From Paenibacillus qinlingensis (GTDB taxonomy: Bacteria; Bacillota; Bacilli; Paenibacillales; NBRC-103111), in the NCBI RefSeq assembly GCF_013204845.1, contig NZ_JABMKY010000002.1:372001-436000 (forward strand): 64,000 nt of DNA, in the 5' to 3' direction. Position 1 is the stretch's first letter; the number at the start of each line of letters is the position of its first letter. Shown here piece after piece: positions 18,296 through 26,597 of the stretch. Below the pieces are notes generated by a model, which made no database searches, had not been told where the DNA came from, and was given only the letters and a program-made list of their open reading frames with translations. Made by a program: the position numbers and the translations under genes.

Positions 18296-19195
18296 TTAGC
18301 CTTTGATGGAACCGACAAGCATGCCTTTAATAAAATATTTCTGAATAAACGGATAGATGGCCAATAGTGGTAATGTCGTCACGACAACCGTCGCCATTCG
18401 GATTGTGTCTGGCGGAAGCGTCTGTATAACAGAAGGATTCGTATTCAACTCTTGGCTCACGCTAGACGTAACGATCATATTGCGCAGAATAACTTGTATC
18501 GGATACAAAGCGCGATCGGATAGATACAAGATTGCATTGAAGTAGGAATTCCATTGAATGACCCCATAGAATAAGCCTATCGTCACGATTATCGGCATGG
18601 ATAAGGGGATAACCAGCTGGAATAACGTTCTAACATCCCCACATCCATCTACTTTCGCTGACTCTTCAATTTCCGTTGGGAAATTGATAAAGTAGGTGCG
18701 CATAATGAACATATAGAATGGCGAGACGAGCGTTGGGATAATGAGTGACCATATGGAATTGATCAACCCTAAGCCCTTCACGACTAAATAAGTAGGCACA
18801 ATGCCACCACTAAAGAGCATTGTGAACACGATCGCTAGTAGAAAAAATCTACCTCCAGGTACATCCTTCTTCGAAAGTGGATACGCTAAACAAATCGTGA
18901 CTAAAAGACTTAAGAATGTACCTATCACCGTAATGATCACGGATATTTGGAGCGCATCTGGCACAAGCTTGCTGCCGAAGATGGCTCGGTACGCCTGAAG
19001 CGTGACTTGCTCGGGGAAGAGGACGAATCCTCCGTTGCGGATTAGCTCCTTATAGGGAGTAATCGACTCGATGAACACAAAGTAAAGTGGAAACACCGCA
19101 GATAAACAACAGAGCGTAAGGAAGACATAAATGATTACATCGATAATTCGATCTGATTTGGTCTTATGTACCGCATAGGACACAGGTTCCACCAC
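18296..19195 (-). CDS. ABC transporter permease (LplC/YtcP type)
   Basis: 299 residues, six helices, with the EAA loop EESAKVDGCGDVRTLFQLVIPLS that docks the ATPase. Family CUT1, MalG side. The start is a GTG at 19195, 3 bases after the stop of the partner permease, so translation is coupled. Confidence 0.93.
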   Translation of the reverse strand: MVEPVSYAVHKTKSDRIIDVIIYVFLTLCCLSAVFPLYFVFIESITPYKELIRNGGFVLFPEQVTLQAYRAIFGSKLVPDALQISVIITVIGTFLSLLVTICLAYPLSKKDVPGGRFFLLAIVFTMLFSGGIVPTYLVVKGLGLINSIWSLIIPTLVSPFYMFIMRTYFINFPTEIEESAKVDGCGDVRTLFQLVIPLSMPIIVTIGLFYGVIQWNSYFNAILYLSDRALYPIQVILRNMIVTSSVSQELNTNPSVIQTLPPDTIRMATVVVTTLPLLAIYPFIQKYFIKGMLVGSIKG

Positions 19196-19198
19196 CTC

Positions 19199-20128
19199 TT
19201 AGTAGATTCCAGAACCACCTAATTTTTTTGCGATTCGGTTAGCTGCAATGACGAGCACAAATCCAATAACTGATTTAAATACCCCCATGGCGGCCGGTAT
19301 GCTGAAGTCACTTTGTTCAATAATTCGGCGGAATATCCACGTATCTAGAATATCCCCAACAATCGTTACTCGCGCATTGAGGAAAACATAAATCTGATCG
19401 AAGCCTGCATCGAGAATTGTCCCTAACCGCAGGATTAACAATAAGATAAACACCTCGCGGACACCAGGCAGCGTAATATGCCAAATTTGCCTCCATCGCC
19501 CTGCTCCATCTACAACGGCAGCTTCATACAGTTCGGGATTAATTGTCGCTAGAGCAGCTAAGAAGAAAATAGCGCCAAATCCCGTATTTCTCCAAACATC
19601 GGTTAGAATAATGAGCGGTCGGAAGAGATCCGAATTCGCAAGGACATTCAGTTCGCCCCATCCCATATTTTGATAAAACGTTGTGACCAGCCCTGTACCA
19701 GGAGAGAAAAAGGAATATACCAAACCGTATACGATGACCCATGATAAAAAGTAAGGTCCGTATGTGATCGTTTGAACGATCTTTTTAAACCAAGTGACAC
19801 GGATTTCATTGAGTAGCAAGGCAAGAATTAAATCAGGAAGTAGATTAAAGACGAGTCGGTAAATGCTTATGAGGAGTGTGTTTGACATGAGTCGGAGAAA
19901 ATCGGGTGATTCAAAGATCGTTTCAAAATTACGCCAACCTACCCAGGGACTATCCCAGATGCCTTTGGTGACACTGTAATCCTTAAATGCGACGAGTAAG
20001 CCAGCCATCGGAATGTAGCGAAAAATTAGGAAGTACAATAAGCCTGGGGCCATTAACAGATAGAACCATCGATATCGATATACTTTTCGAAGAACACGAT
20101 TTGACTTAGCACTGATGATGGAAGCCAT
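19199..20128 (-). CDS. ABC transporter permease (LplB/YteP type)
   Basis: 309 residues, six helices; the opening RVLRKVYRYRWFYLLMAPGLLYFLIFRYIPMAG and the EAA loop YEAAVVDGAGRWRQIWHITLPG are typical of the LplB/YteP subgroup. First gene of the seven-gene operon. A sigma-A-like promoter lies at 20155-20184 and GAGGGGG is 5 bases before the ATG. Confidence 0.93.
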   Translation of the reverse strand: MASIISAKSNRVLRKVYRYRWFYLLMAPGLLYFLIFRYIPMAGLLVAFKDYSVTKGIWDSPWVGWRNFETIFESPDFLRLMSNTLLISIYRLVFNLLPDLILALLLNEIRVTWFKKIVQTITYGPYFLSWVIVYGLVYSFFSPGTGLVTTFYQNMGWGELNVLANSDLFRPLIILTDVWRNTGFGAIFFLAALATINPELYEAAVVDGAGRWRQIWHITLPGVREVFILLLILRLGTILDAGFDQIYVFLNARVTIVGDILDTWIFRRIIEQSDFSIPAAMGVFKSVIGFVLVIAANRIAKKLGGSGIY

Positions 20129-20154
20129 ATGGTCACCCCCTCGTTTACATTCTC

Positions 20155-20184
20155 ATTATAATTTACATCCACAAAAAAATACAA
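20155..20184 (-). promoter_or_regulatory. Sigma-A promoter of the lplB operon
   Basis: Minus-strand TTGTAT (plus 20179-20184), an 18-bp spacer and TATAAT (plus 20155-20160). This gives a short leader of about 20 bases before the permease start. Confidence 0.7.
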
Positions 20185-20191
20185 GTGCTAT

Positions 20192-20290
20192 ACATGTTTA
20201 AATCATGTCTTTAAATAGACCAAAACCCTTGCTAGTCCTCACTATTTTCTTGTTGTATATTTTCCAAATATTGTTTAGAATACATACAAC
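20192..20290. promoter_or_regulatory. Candidate operator sites in the divergent spacer
   Basis: Two dyads lie between the permease operon and the GntR-SBP gene: ACATG-N7-CATGT at 20192-20208, just upstream of the lplB -35, and GTTGTAT...ATACAAC with 25 bp between arms at 20252-20290. Either could bind the divergent GntR-type regulator; neither is proven. Confidence 0.35.
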
Positions 20291-20316
20291 TGCGCAAATA
20301 GGTGGCGATTCTAGTT

Positions 20317-21702
20317 ATGAGAAAAAAGGACCAATATTGCTATTCTTCTTTGACCGATATCCTGCGAGAGCAAATTCTTTCGGGCTTTATTAAGAAGGAT
20401 GAGTTCCTCATGTCCGAAAATGAATTAAGCAAATATTACGAACTCAGCCGCAGCTCCGTTCGCAAATCGCTTGACCTCCTGTTGAAGGAAGGTCTCGTTG
20501 TGAAAAAGGCTGGACTCGGCACCTTCGTCTCCCCTAACGTCACAGTGCGGAAATCAAAGCGAAAAGTATTGCGCATTTTGACCATTACGCCTTCATATTT
20601 TGTCGATCACTGTTTACCATTCATTTGCGAAACGTTCGAACAACAGCACCTCGACGTGGATATTAAATTGCTGAGCTTCCCCATCACGCAATTCTGGGAA
20701 TCCCTTCACAAGTGCATTGAAATGGGTATTCAACCAGACATATGTATCATCACGGACACAATCTTCCAAGAACTTAAATCGATGGATGACTTCGTTAGTC
20801 TAGACCGGATTATGAGCGATGAATTAAATCAGATGTACCCTAAGTTGCTTGACGGATTTCGCAAGGACGGCAGTATCAAAGCCATACCTGTCACATTTTC
20901 AGGTATATGTCTCGCCTATAATCCACGTATGTTCGACAAATACAACATTGAAGCACCACGTCATGGATGGGATAAGGAAGCGTTTATCGAGACTGCAGGG
21001 CGATTGACATTTGATACGAACAATGACGGCATTATCGATAATTATGGGTTCTCTTTGCCCTCAACGCTTAACCGATGGAACGTAATTGCGATGCAGCATG
21101 GGTTTGACTTTCATAAGCCGAATAAGAAAGCGCTTCTAGACACATTAACTTTTATGCACGATATGATCTATCGCAAAAGAAGCGCGCTCGTTTCTCATAT
21201 GCAGCTACATCGTGTTGCTTTCCAAAGCGAGCAAGTCGCCATGATGCTGACGACAACTATCGAGCTTGCTGGATTTGGCGACAAGCTGCCTTTCGAGCCC
21301 AAATTCGCGCCAATGCCATTCGGAGATTCACCGAATACGTTGCTCATCGCGAATGCCTTGATGGTTCATTCTGCAAGCACGGAACGTGAACTGGCCATAC
21401 AATTTCTTCAGACGGCATGCCATCCAGATGTGCAAGCCAAAATCGGCGAATCTCGCTTCCTCTCTGTCCTTCACGACATTAATAAGATGATGTGGGACCC
21501 GCTTGATCTAGCCTCCCTCCATATATCCGATGGACAATTACATGACGCTTTCTATCAACATGAAACCATCTCTGATACGCAAATGATGCAAGAGGTTAAC
21601 CAGGAGATGATGTTGTATTGGGAAGGCATGGAGTCGGCCGAACAATGTGCAAAACGGCTGCAGAAGCTGCTATCGCCACGAAAGAAAGTTCCAAATAGAT
21701 AA
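20317..21702 (+). CDS. GntR DNA-binding domain fused to a solute-binding-protein domain
   Basis: 461 residues from the ATG at 20317 (AGGTGG 11 bases upstream; a GTG at 20302 in frame has none). Residues 1-75 are a GntR winged helix (SSLTDILREQILSG, SENELSKYYELSRSSVRKSLDLLLKEGLVVKKAGLGTFV). Residues about 80-455 are a type-1 solute-binding fold (TFDTNNDGIIDNYGFSLPS, IQFLQTACHPDVQAK) with no signal peptide, so it is a cytosolic sensor. It replaces the UTRA or LacI-type effector domains usual in GntR regulators. Divergent from the transporter operon, which it probably controls by sensing the imported ligand. Confidence 0.9.
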   Translation: MRKKDQYCYSSLTDILREQILSGFIKKDEFLMSENELSKYYELSRSSVRKSLDLLLKEGLVVKKAGLGTFVSPNVTVRKSKRKVLRILTITPSYFVDHCLPFICETFEQQHLDVDIKLLSFPITQFWESLHKCIEMGIQPDICIITDTIFQELKSMDDFVSLDRIMSDELNQMYPKLLDGFRKDGSIKAIPVTFSGICLAYNPRMFDKYNIEAPRHGWDKEAFIETAGRLTFDTNNDGIIDNYGFSLPSTLNRWNVIAMQHGFDFHKPNKKALLDTLTFMHDMIYRKRSALVSHMQLHRVAFQSEQVAMMLTTTIELAGFGDKLPFEPKFAPMPFGDSPNTLLIANALMVHSASTERELAIQFLQTACHPDVQAKIGESRFLSVLHDINKMMWDPLDLASLHISDGQLHDAFYQHETISDTQMMQEVNQEMMLYWEGMESAEQCAKRLQKLLSPRKKVPNR

Positions 21703-21707
21703 TACAT

Positions 21708-21744
21708 AAAAAACGCAAGCCTATATGAACTAAGGCTTGCGTTT
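21708..21744 (+). terminator. Terminator of the GntR-SBP gene
   Basis: AACGCAAGCCT pairs with AGGCTTGCGTT, followed by TTTTCTCC. It is 6 bp after the stop. Confidence 0.9.
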
Positions 21745-21895
21745 TCTCCTGCTACTACAACCCAATCATACCACAATCTGCCTGAGCTTCCCCTAATAAT
21801 CCACTATAAAAATGTGTGCCTTCCTCATTTCATTGAAGCTGGAAGCTACATATGCTAGTACTAGTTGGACAACCTGATTGCGGGAGGCGATGCGC

Positions 21896-22897
21896 GTGTT
21901 AAGCCCAGAAGATGCCAATACAATTATTGAGACCTTTTTGAGTCCAATGTGGTATTTCGTCACATCCCAAGAGGATAAGGATGAAATTCACCGACTAGCT
22001 GACGAACTTAGAAAAGCAGCTGGTATTGCCCCTATACTTCGTTTTTCCGTCGTCAGTGATATTCACATTCAGTACTGGGATACGCAAGCTCAGAGTAAGT
22101 TAGCCGCTGCGTTAGAAGATCTAAATCTGACAATTCCGAGCCATGATGCTTTAATAATTAACGGAGATCTTGGCGATGGACGCCCTAATGACTATGCGAT
22201 GTTGACTTCCATTCTGCAGAAGCATCCGTTACCTAAGCAACTCTGCTTTACGATTGGCAATCACGATTACTACAAAGCCTATTACAATGCTGCTGGAGAT
22301 TGGTCTCCAACGACATTCCCCAATGGCGAATCGGACAGTGCCTCATTGGCACGTTTTCTAGCTTTTACACAAATGCCTAGCGTCTATTACGATCGTTGGA
22401 TTCAAGGTTATCATTTTATTTTCTTAGGTTCCGAGCGATATAAACAATCTGAGCCTGCGAGTCAGGAAGATGCCTGGTTGTCCTCTACGCAATTAGACTG
22501 GTTGCAAATTAAACTACAGGAAAATTATATCCAACATAAACCACTGTTCGTATTTCTGCATCAACCTCTGCAAGGGACAGTATCTGGCAGTCTACCACGG
22601 GGGATTGTACAGCATAATGAATTGAAACAGATATTATCCCAATACCCAGAGCTCATTTTTTTCACAGGACATACCCATTGGGAGTTGCAATTGACCACTA
22701 CGCTGATCAGAGATGTATTCACAATGGTCAATAGCTCGTCCGTGAGTTACCCCTATGATCGTAACGACCAATTGATTCAAGGAGATCATTCCGAAGGCTT
22801 GATTGTTGAGGTGTACGAGGATCGCATTCATATTCGGGGGCGGGATTTTTCGAATCAAGCATGGATCCCAGTAGCCGATTATATCGTAGAGCTATAA
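21896..22897 (+). CDS. Calcineurin-like metallophosphoesterase
   Basis: 333 residues from the GTG at 21896, 8 bases after GGGAGG (21882-21887); the ATG at 21890 is only 2 bases from it. The metal-site motifs are complete: SDIHI, NGDLGDG, GNHDYY, LHQP and GHTHWE, as in class-III/CpdA-like phosphoesterases. No signal peptide or membrane segment. The substrate (cyclic nucleotide, phosphodiester lipid or other) is not deducible. Ends at a strong hairpin; convergent with the glycan operon. Confidence 0.88.
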   Translation: MLSPEDANTIIETFLSPMWYFVTSQEDKDEIHRLADELRKAAGIAPILRFSVVSDIHIQYWDTQAQSKLAAALEDLNLTIPSHDALIINGDLGDGRPNDYAMLTSILQKHPLPKQLCFTIGNHDYYKAYYNAAGDWSPTTFPNGESDSASLARFLAFTQMPSVYYDRWIQGYHFIFLGSERYKQSEPASQEDAWLSSTQLDWLQIKLQENYIQHKPLFVFLHQPLQGTVSGSLPRGIVQHNELKQILSQYPELIFFTGHTHWELQLTTTLIRDVFTMVNSSSVSYPYDRNDQLIQGDHSEGLIVEVYEDRIHIRGRDFSNQAWIPVADYIVEL

Positions 22898-22903
22898 GAA
22901 AAT

Positions 22904-22953
22904 CGAATGAAAATAGACCAGCCACGTTTACGTGAGCGGTCTATTTTCATTCG
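22904..22953. terminator. Long hairpin after the phosphoesterase gene
   Basis: Perfect 16-bp arms (CGAATGAAAATAGACC and its complement) around an 18-base loop that itself contains CACG/CGTG. A second hairpin, GGGCAAG/CTTGCCC, follows at 22978-22997. Confidence 0.7.
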
Positions 22954-23008
22954 CCAGAATTTGAATGCGTTGGTTTTGGGCAAGCGACGCTTGCCCCTTC
23001 TTTATGCC

Positions 23009-23138
23009 TGAGTTAGTCGATATAATCGACTATCTCGAGGGAACCGGCACTTTCACTCCTGAGTTAGTCGATATAATCGACTATCTCGTGGGAACTGACG
23101 CTTTCTGTCATGAGTTAGTCGATATAATCGACTATCTC
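23009..23138. repeat. Three palindromic 28-bp repeats, 51-bp period
   Basis: Identical 28-bp units begin at 23009, 23060 and 23111. Each has the core palindrome AGTCGATATAATCGACT and near-perfect 12-bp arms. The 23-bp spacers are themselves alike (GGAACYGRC...TTTC). The repeats lie between convergent genes and touch the end of the manC-like gene. Because the period is 17 codons they create a spurious repetitive reading frame on the plus strand. No cas gene is present, so this is not CRISPR. Confidence 0.9.
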
Positions 23139-23144
23139 CTTTCA

Positions 23145-24485
23145 TTACCATGTTTGTGAATACCGAGTGATATCCTCTTGTGACAGTTCCTTGCCCAACA
23201 GAACTTCCATGAATTCAAGATTCGTAACCGCCTTGATGCCATGCCTGATGCCAGCAGGAATCAGGATAACATCACCTGCCACCAGTCTATACAGTTTGTC
23301 CCCCATAAGAACTTCACCAATGCCAGAAAGAATGGTTAAACTTTCTTGCCGATTCTCATGCTGGTGATAACTGGTCAGATTCCCCTGTACGATTTTCACC
23401 ATTTTAATTATGCTTTCTGCCCCATGTTCATCCTTCCAATAATTCATAATTTGATAAGAGCCCCATCTCTTCTCAACTTGCATTGGGAACTGGGTGGTCT
23501 GTGCTAGCCTTTCTTTAATCAGATGTGCTTTCTCCTTGTGTGCAATCAAAATTCCATCCGAACTTGCCGCGACAATGAGATCCGGTACACCAATGACTTC
23601 TATGGGATAAGGAAGTTCGTTGATAAGATGCGTATTCATGGAATCATCCGAGATTCTTCCTGAACCAATAACGTTTTGCTCACAATGAGGGGTTAGCGCC
23701 TTCCATGTGCCTACATCTTGCCACAAGCCTTCATACCGTACAACTACAGCGTTAGGATTAGGCTCAACAACTTCACGATCGAAGCTATTATTGGCAAGTT
23801 GTTCATACTTATCCAGCCACATATCAACCTGGTCTGGCTCCACCTTGTCCTTCAGGTACTTCAGCATAAACCCTAATCGAAAGGCGAATACACCGCAATT
23901 CCATAAAGCATTCTTTTCAATTAATTGGAGGGCAGCACGCTCATTCGGCTTTTCGATGAAGTGATGAATACGAGCATACTCTTCTTTTCCTCCTGGTAAC
24001 AGCGAAACAATATAGCCGAATTGATCGGAGGGCATTGTCGGATTCGTTCCTAGAAGAGCAAGATCAGCCTTGGATCGTGAGAGGATATCTGGTAAACGGT
24101 GAAGTAACTGGAAAAACGCAGAATCTGCATATGTGTCCACTGGGAGAATACATATCGTTTCATCCGAATCAACTAGCATGCGTTCATGCAAATAAGTGAC
24201 TGCTAAAGCAATGGCTGCATAAGTTCCTCGTTTATGGGGTTCACTTATGATAGGGATGTGTTCGCCAACATACGTGCGAGTTATCTCTACTTGACTATGA
24301 TGTGTGACGATACAAGTGGATTGAAGTAAACCTACCTCATCCAATTGTCTGCATATTCGCTCAATCATCGATTCTCTAACCCCATGGGTAGATTTCAAAA
24401 GCTTAAGAAACACCTTGGAGCGAATCTCGTTGGATAAAGGCCATAGCCTTTTACCTGACCCCCCGCACAAAAGTACAATACGCAA
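23145..24485 (-). CDS. manC: Mannose-1-phosphate guanylyltransferase with cupin domain
   Basis: 446 residues from a TTG at 24485, 7 bases after AAAGGAGG. The nucleotidyltransferase signature LCGGSGKRLWPLS is at about residues 6-18, with HHFIEKP and WNCGVFAF further on. The C-terminal ~110 residues are a mannose-6-phosphate-isomerase type II cupin (SYHQHENRQESLTILSG, IPAGIRHGI). Likely makes GDP-mannose (with possible isomerase activity) for the two glycosyltransferase-like genes upstream in the same operon. RSKVFLK replaces the usual RPKQFLK in the active-site strand, a small oddity that could change sugar or nucleotide choice. Confidence 0.85.
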   Translation of the reverse strand: MRIVLLCGGSGKRLWPLSNEIRSKVFLKLLKSTHGVRESMIERICRQLDEVGLLQSTCIVTHHSQVEITRTYVGEHIPIISEPHKRGTYAAIALAVTYLHERMLVDSDETICILPVDTYADSAFFQLLHRLPDILSRSKADLALLGTNPTMPSDQFGYIVSLLPGGKEEYARIHHFIEKPNERAALQLIEKNALWNCGVFAFRLGFMLKYLKDKVEPDQVDMWLDKYEQLANNSFDREVVEPNPNAVVVRYEGLWQDVGTWKALTPHCEQNVIGSGRISDDSMNTHLINELPYPIEVIGVPDLIVAASSDGILIAHKEKAHLIKERLAQTTQFPMQVEKRWGSYQIMNYWKDEHGAESIIKMVKIVQGNLTSYHQHENRQESLTILSGIGEVLMGDKLYRLVAGDVILIPAGIRHGIKAVTNLEFMEVLLGKELSQEDITRYSQTW

Positions 24486-24524
24486 GTCAAATCCTCCTTT
24501 CCTGGGGAACATCACGCTTCACCC

Positions 24525-25640
24525 TTATTTCTTGGATTGAATGACTTTTTCAACCACATGCTTCATCAACATCCCTGCACGTGACCAAGTTAACTGAAGG
24601 ACATCTAATCTTCCTTGACTTCCTTTGCGCTTACATAAATCGGGATTATCGTAGGCTCTCCTCATATTCATTCGTAAACTATGATGATCAGGTTCAGCCC
24701 ACAGTTGTCCCTTCTCAGCAAACAGGTAACTGAATGAGCGTGAAATGGCATGTGGACTTTTCATACTTATGGACGGGTTCTTCAGCTGATACGGAACGAG
24801 GAACGAGTTATTGTGTGTAAGAAAATCCATTTGCCCACCCCAAGCAGTCGTGATGACAGGGATGCCGCTGGCTAACGCTTCTAGAAACGGGAGTCCTACC
24901 CCTTCGCCTCGCGTAGGAAGAACGAAAGCATCTCCAAGGGTATATAAGCCCTTCAACTGGCTTTCGCTTAAACGTCTGCCTATTATGACAACCGGAGCTG
25001 TATCTTTTTTTATTCCCAATCTCTTTTTGTATTGCCATATTTGTCGTTGAATCCATTTTTCATTTTCAAAAGACACGTAGCCGTTCGTTTTGATTACAAG
25101 AATAACGTTATCTTTGGAAGAAAATTCTTCCCAATACGCACGCAGCAAACCTTCTGGATTTTTACGGTGCTGAAAGCCAAAAACAGACACGAAAGTAAAC
25201 TTGCCTGCCGCGCGCGGCAATACATATTTCTTATTGTTCGGATGAAAGGCCTTCGTATCAACACCATGAGGAACAATGTAAATGGGAACGGTAACCCCGC
25301 TATTCTGAAGTGCACGCTTATTGTGTTGTGTGGGTACACAGACTGCATCAAATTTATTCATATGAGAAAGCCATTCATTTGGCGTTTTACTTGTTTCCCA
25401 AACCGTATTTAAAATGATGGAATCATATAAACTTCGTTCACTATGCCAGTGAATATGGCTCGGAACATCATGATAGATTAGCACTTTTTTGCCCATGGAA
25501 AGTCTTCTGCCAACGCTCATTTGGCCAAACCTGACATCTACGCCATTCCGTTTCAAGGAAGCCGCATAAGTTCTACTTGCATGACCAAGTCCACTCGCTT
25601 TGTGTACAGGTCCCTTCCAGACAACTACATAGGGCTTCAT
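24525..25640 (-). CDS. Glycosyltransferase, GT4/GT-B type
   Basis: 371 residues. The GT-B acceptor-side loop ASGLGHASRTYAASL opens the protein; the C-terminal half has HGVDTKAFHP, VSVFGFQHRKNPEGLLRAY and the EX7E motif GEGVGLPFLEALASG. Retaining, NDP-sugar-dependent; GDP-mannose is a plausible donor given the manC-like gene 39 bp downstream. Its ATG overlaps the stop of the DUF6492 gene by 4 bp. No membrane segment. Confidence 0.88.
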   Translation of the reverse strand: MKPYVVVWKGPVHKASGLGHASRTYAASLKRNGVDVRFGQMSVGRRLSMGKKVLIYHDVPSHIHWHSERSLYDSIILNTVWETSKTPNEWLSHMNKFDAVCVPTQHNKRALQNSGVTVPIYIVPHGVDTKAFHPNNKKYVLPRAAGKFTFVSVFGFQHRKNPEGLLRAYWEEFSSKDNVILVIKTNGYVSFENEKWIQRQIWQYKKRLGIKKDTAPVVIIGRRLSESQLKGLYTLGDAFVLPTRGEGVGLPFLEALASGIPVITTAWGGQMDFLTHNNSFLVPYQLKNPSISMKSPHAISRSFSYLFAEKGQLWAEPDHHSLRMNMRRAYDNPDLCKRKGSQGRLDVLQLTWSRAGMLMKHVVEKVIQSKK

Positions 25641-26461
25641 TGGGTCACCAACCTACGGGTCTTAACATATCCCTTGCGTTTATGCAGGGAAATCGATCGG
25701 TATCTTTTAGCCAAGGAAGACATCCTAGAAGATGTAATTTGGGCATTGCTCAAATGTAAGCTCTTATTTAATGCAGGCTTCAAAATCATCTTGTGCGCTT
25801 CGGATGCATACAGAAAATTACCATACGTTTCAAATTCTGAAAAAGCAAACTGTTTGGATCTATTCATACTTTTCATAATGGCGGTATACCAGGAACTGTT
25901 ATGTTTGGACTCAATGTACTGTTTCAACTGTTTGACTTTTGATTTCTCGAATAACATATAGTGGGTTACAAAAGATAGTCGAGCCGAACGATTTCTGCCC
26001 ATTAATTTTCGATACGTATTGAAATATTCGCCCTGACTCCAGTCCCGACAATAAAATACTGTCTTGTCGCCAACCTTGAATACATGCGGTCGTATGAGCA
26101 CGGTATCTGCATCAATGACCATATAATACTTGGACGTGCACAAAGTATCTCCATTCAATTTAAGTAACTGTTGATATAACCATCCAGTCCGATCCCACGT
26201 TTTGGATTGATAATGGATGTCCTTTTTCGTGATAGGGAGAACGGTATCTTCATGAACGAATCGGCATCCTTTTCTCTCACATAGATCGAGAATTCGCTGT
26301 TTCCGTGGTGCCACAATGATGATTTCACCAATCGGATGCTTGACATATTTCCTTACCGCATCAATGACAAGGGGGAGTGTCCCCAAATCCTTTTCAATCG
26401 CTGGGATTAGCACATCAATTTGAGGTGTCTTGCTAAACTCTTCTTTAATTTGCATGAACAT
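25637..26461 (-). CDS. DUF6492 family, putative glycosyltransferase
   Basis: 274 residues from the ATG at 26461, 8 bases after GGAG (the frame continues to a TTG at 26482 without a ribosome site). The IDVLIPAIEKDLGTLPLVIDAVRKYV start and the DADTVLIRPHVF motif (a DXD-like metal site) fit the DUF6492 family of GT-A-like proteins. First gene of a three-gene glycan operon. Surface or spore glycan synthesis is inferred from its partners only. Confidence 0.75.
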   Translation of the reverse strand: MFMQIKEEFSKTPQIDVLIPAIEKDLGTLPLVIDAVRKYVKHPIGEIIIVAPRKQRILDLCERKGCRFVHEDTVLPITKKDIHYQSKTWDRTGWLYQQLLKLNGDTLCTSKYYMVIDADTVLIRPHVFKVGDKTVFYCRDWSQGEYFNTYRKLMGRNRSARLSFVTHYMLFEKSKVKQLKQYIESKHNSSWYTAIMKSMNRSKQFAFSEFETYGNFLYASEAHKMILKPALNKSLHLSNAQITSSRMSSLAKRYRSISLHKRKGYVKTRRLVTQ

Positions 26462-26545
26462 TTGCTCATCTCCATTATTCAAACATATGAATTATCATAT
26501 GTCAGGAGAATGAAATGGCATGGGTTAAGCGGCATGAGGCAAGCA

Positions 26546-26582
26546 CAAAAAAGCCGCCAAGGATGAGATCCTTGACAGCTTG
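26546..26582 (-). terminator. Terminator of the xpaC-telA operon
   Basis: On the minus strand AAGCTGTCAAGGAT pairs with ATCCTTGGCGGCTT (two mismatches), followed by TTTTTTG. Confidence 0.85.
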
Positions 26583-26597
26583 GTCAACTTAACTGAT

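Noticed and set aside
23009..23138. Possible CRISPR array
   Set aside because: Only three repeats, spacers are similar to each other, repeats are near-perfect palindromes and no cas genes are present.
22965..23159. 64-codon plus-strand frame with a repeated ELVDIIDYL peptide
   Set aside because: It exists only because the palindrome array has a 51-bp (17-codon) period; there is no ribosome site and the palindromes explain the pattern.
25521..25961. 146-codon plus-strand frame
   Set aside because: Entirely antisense to two overlapping glycosyltransferase genes that have clear motifs and ribosome sites.
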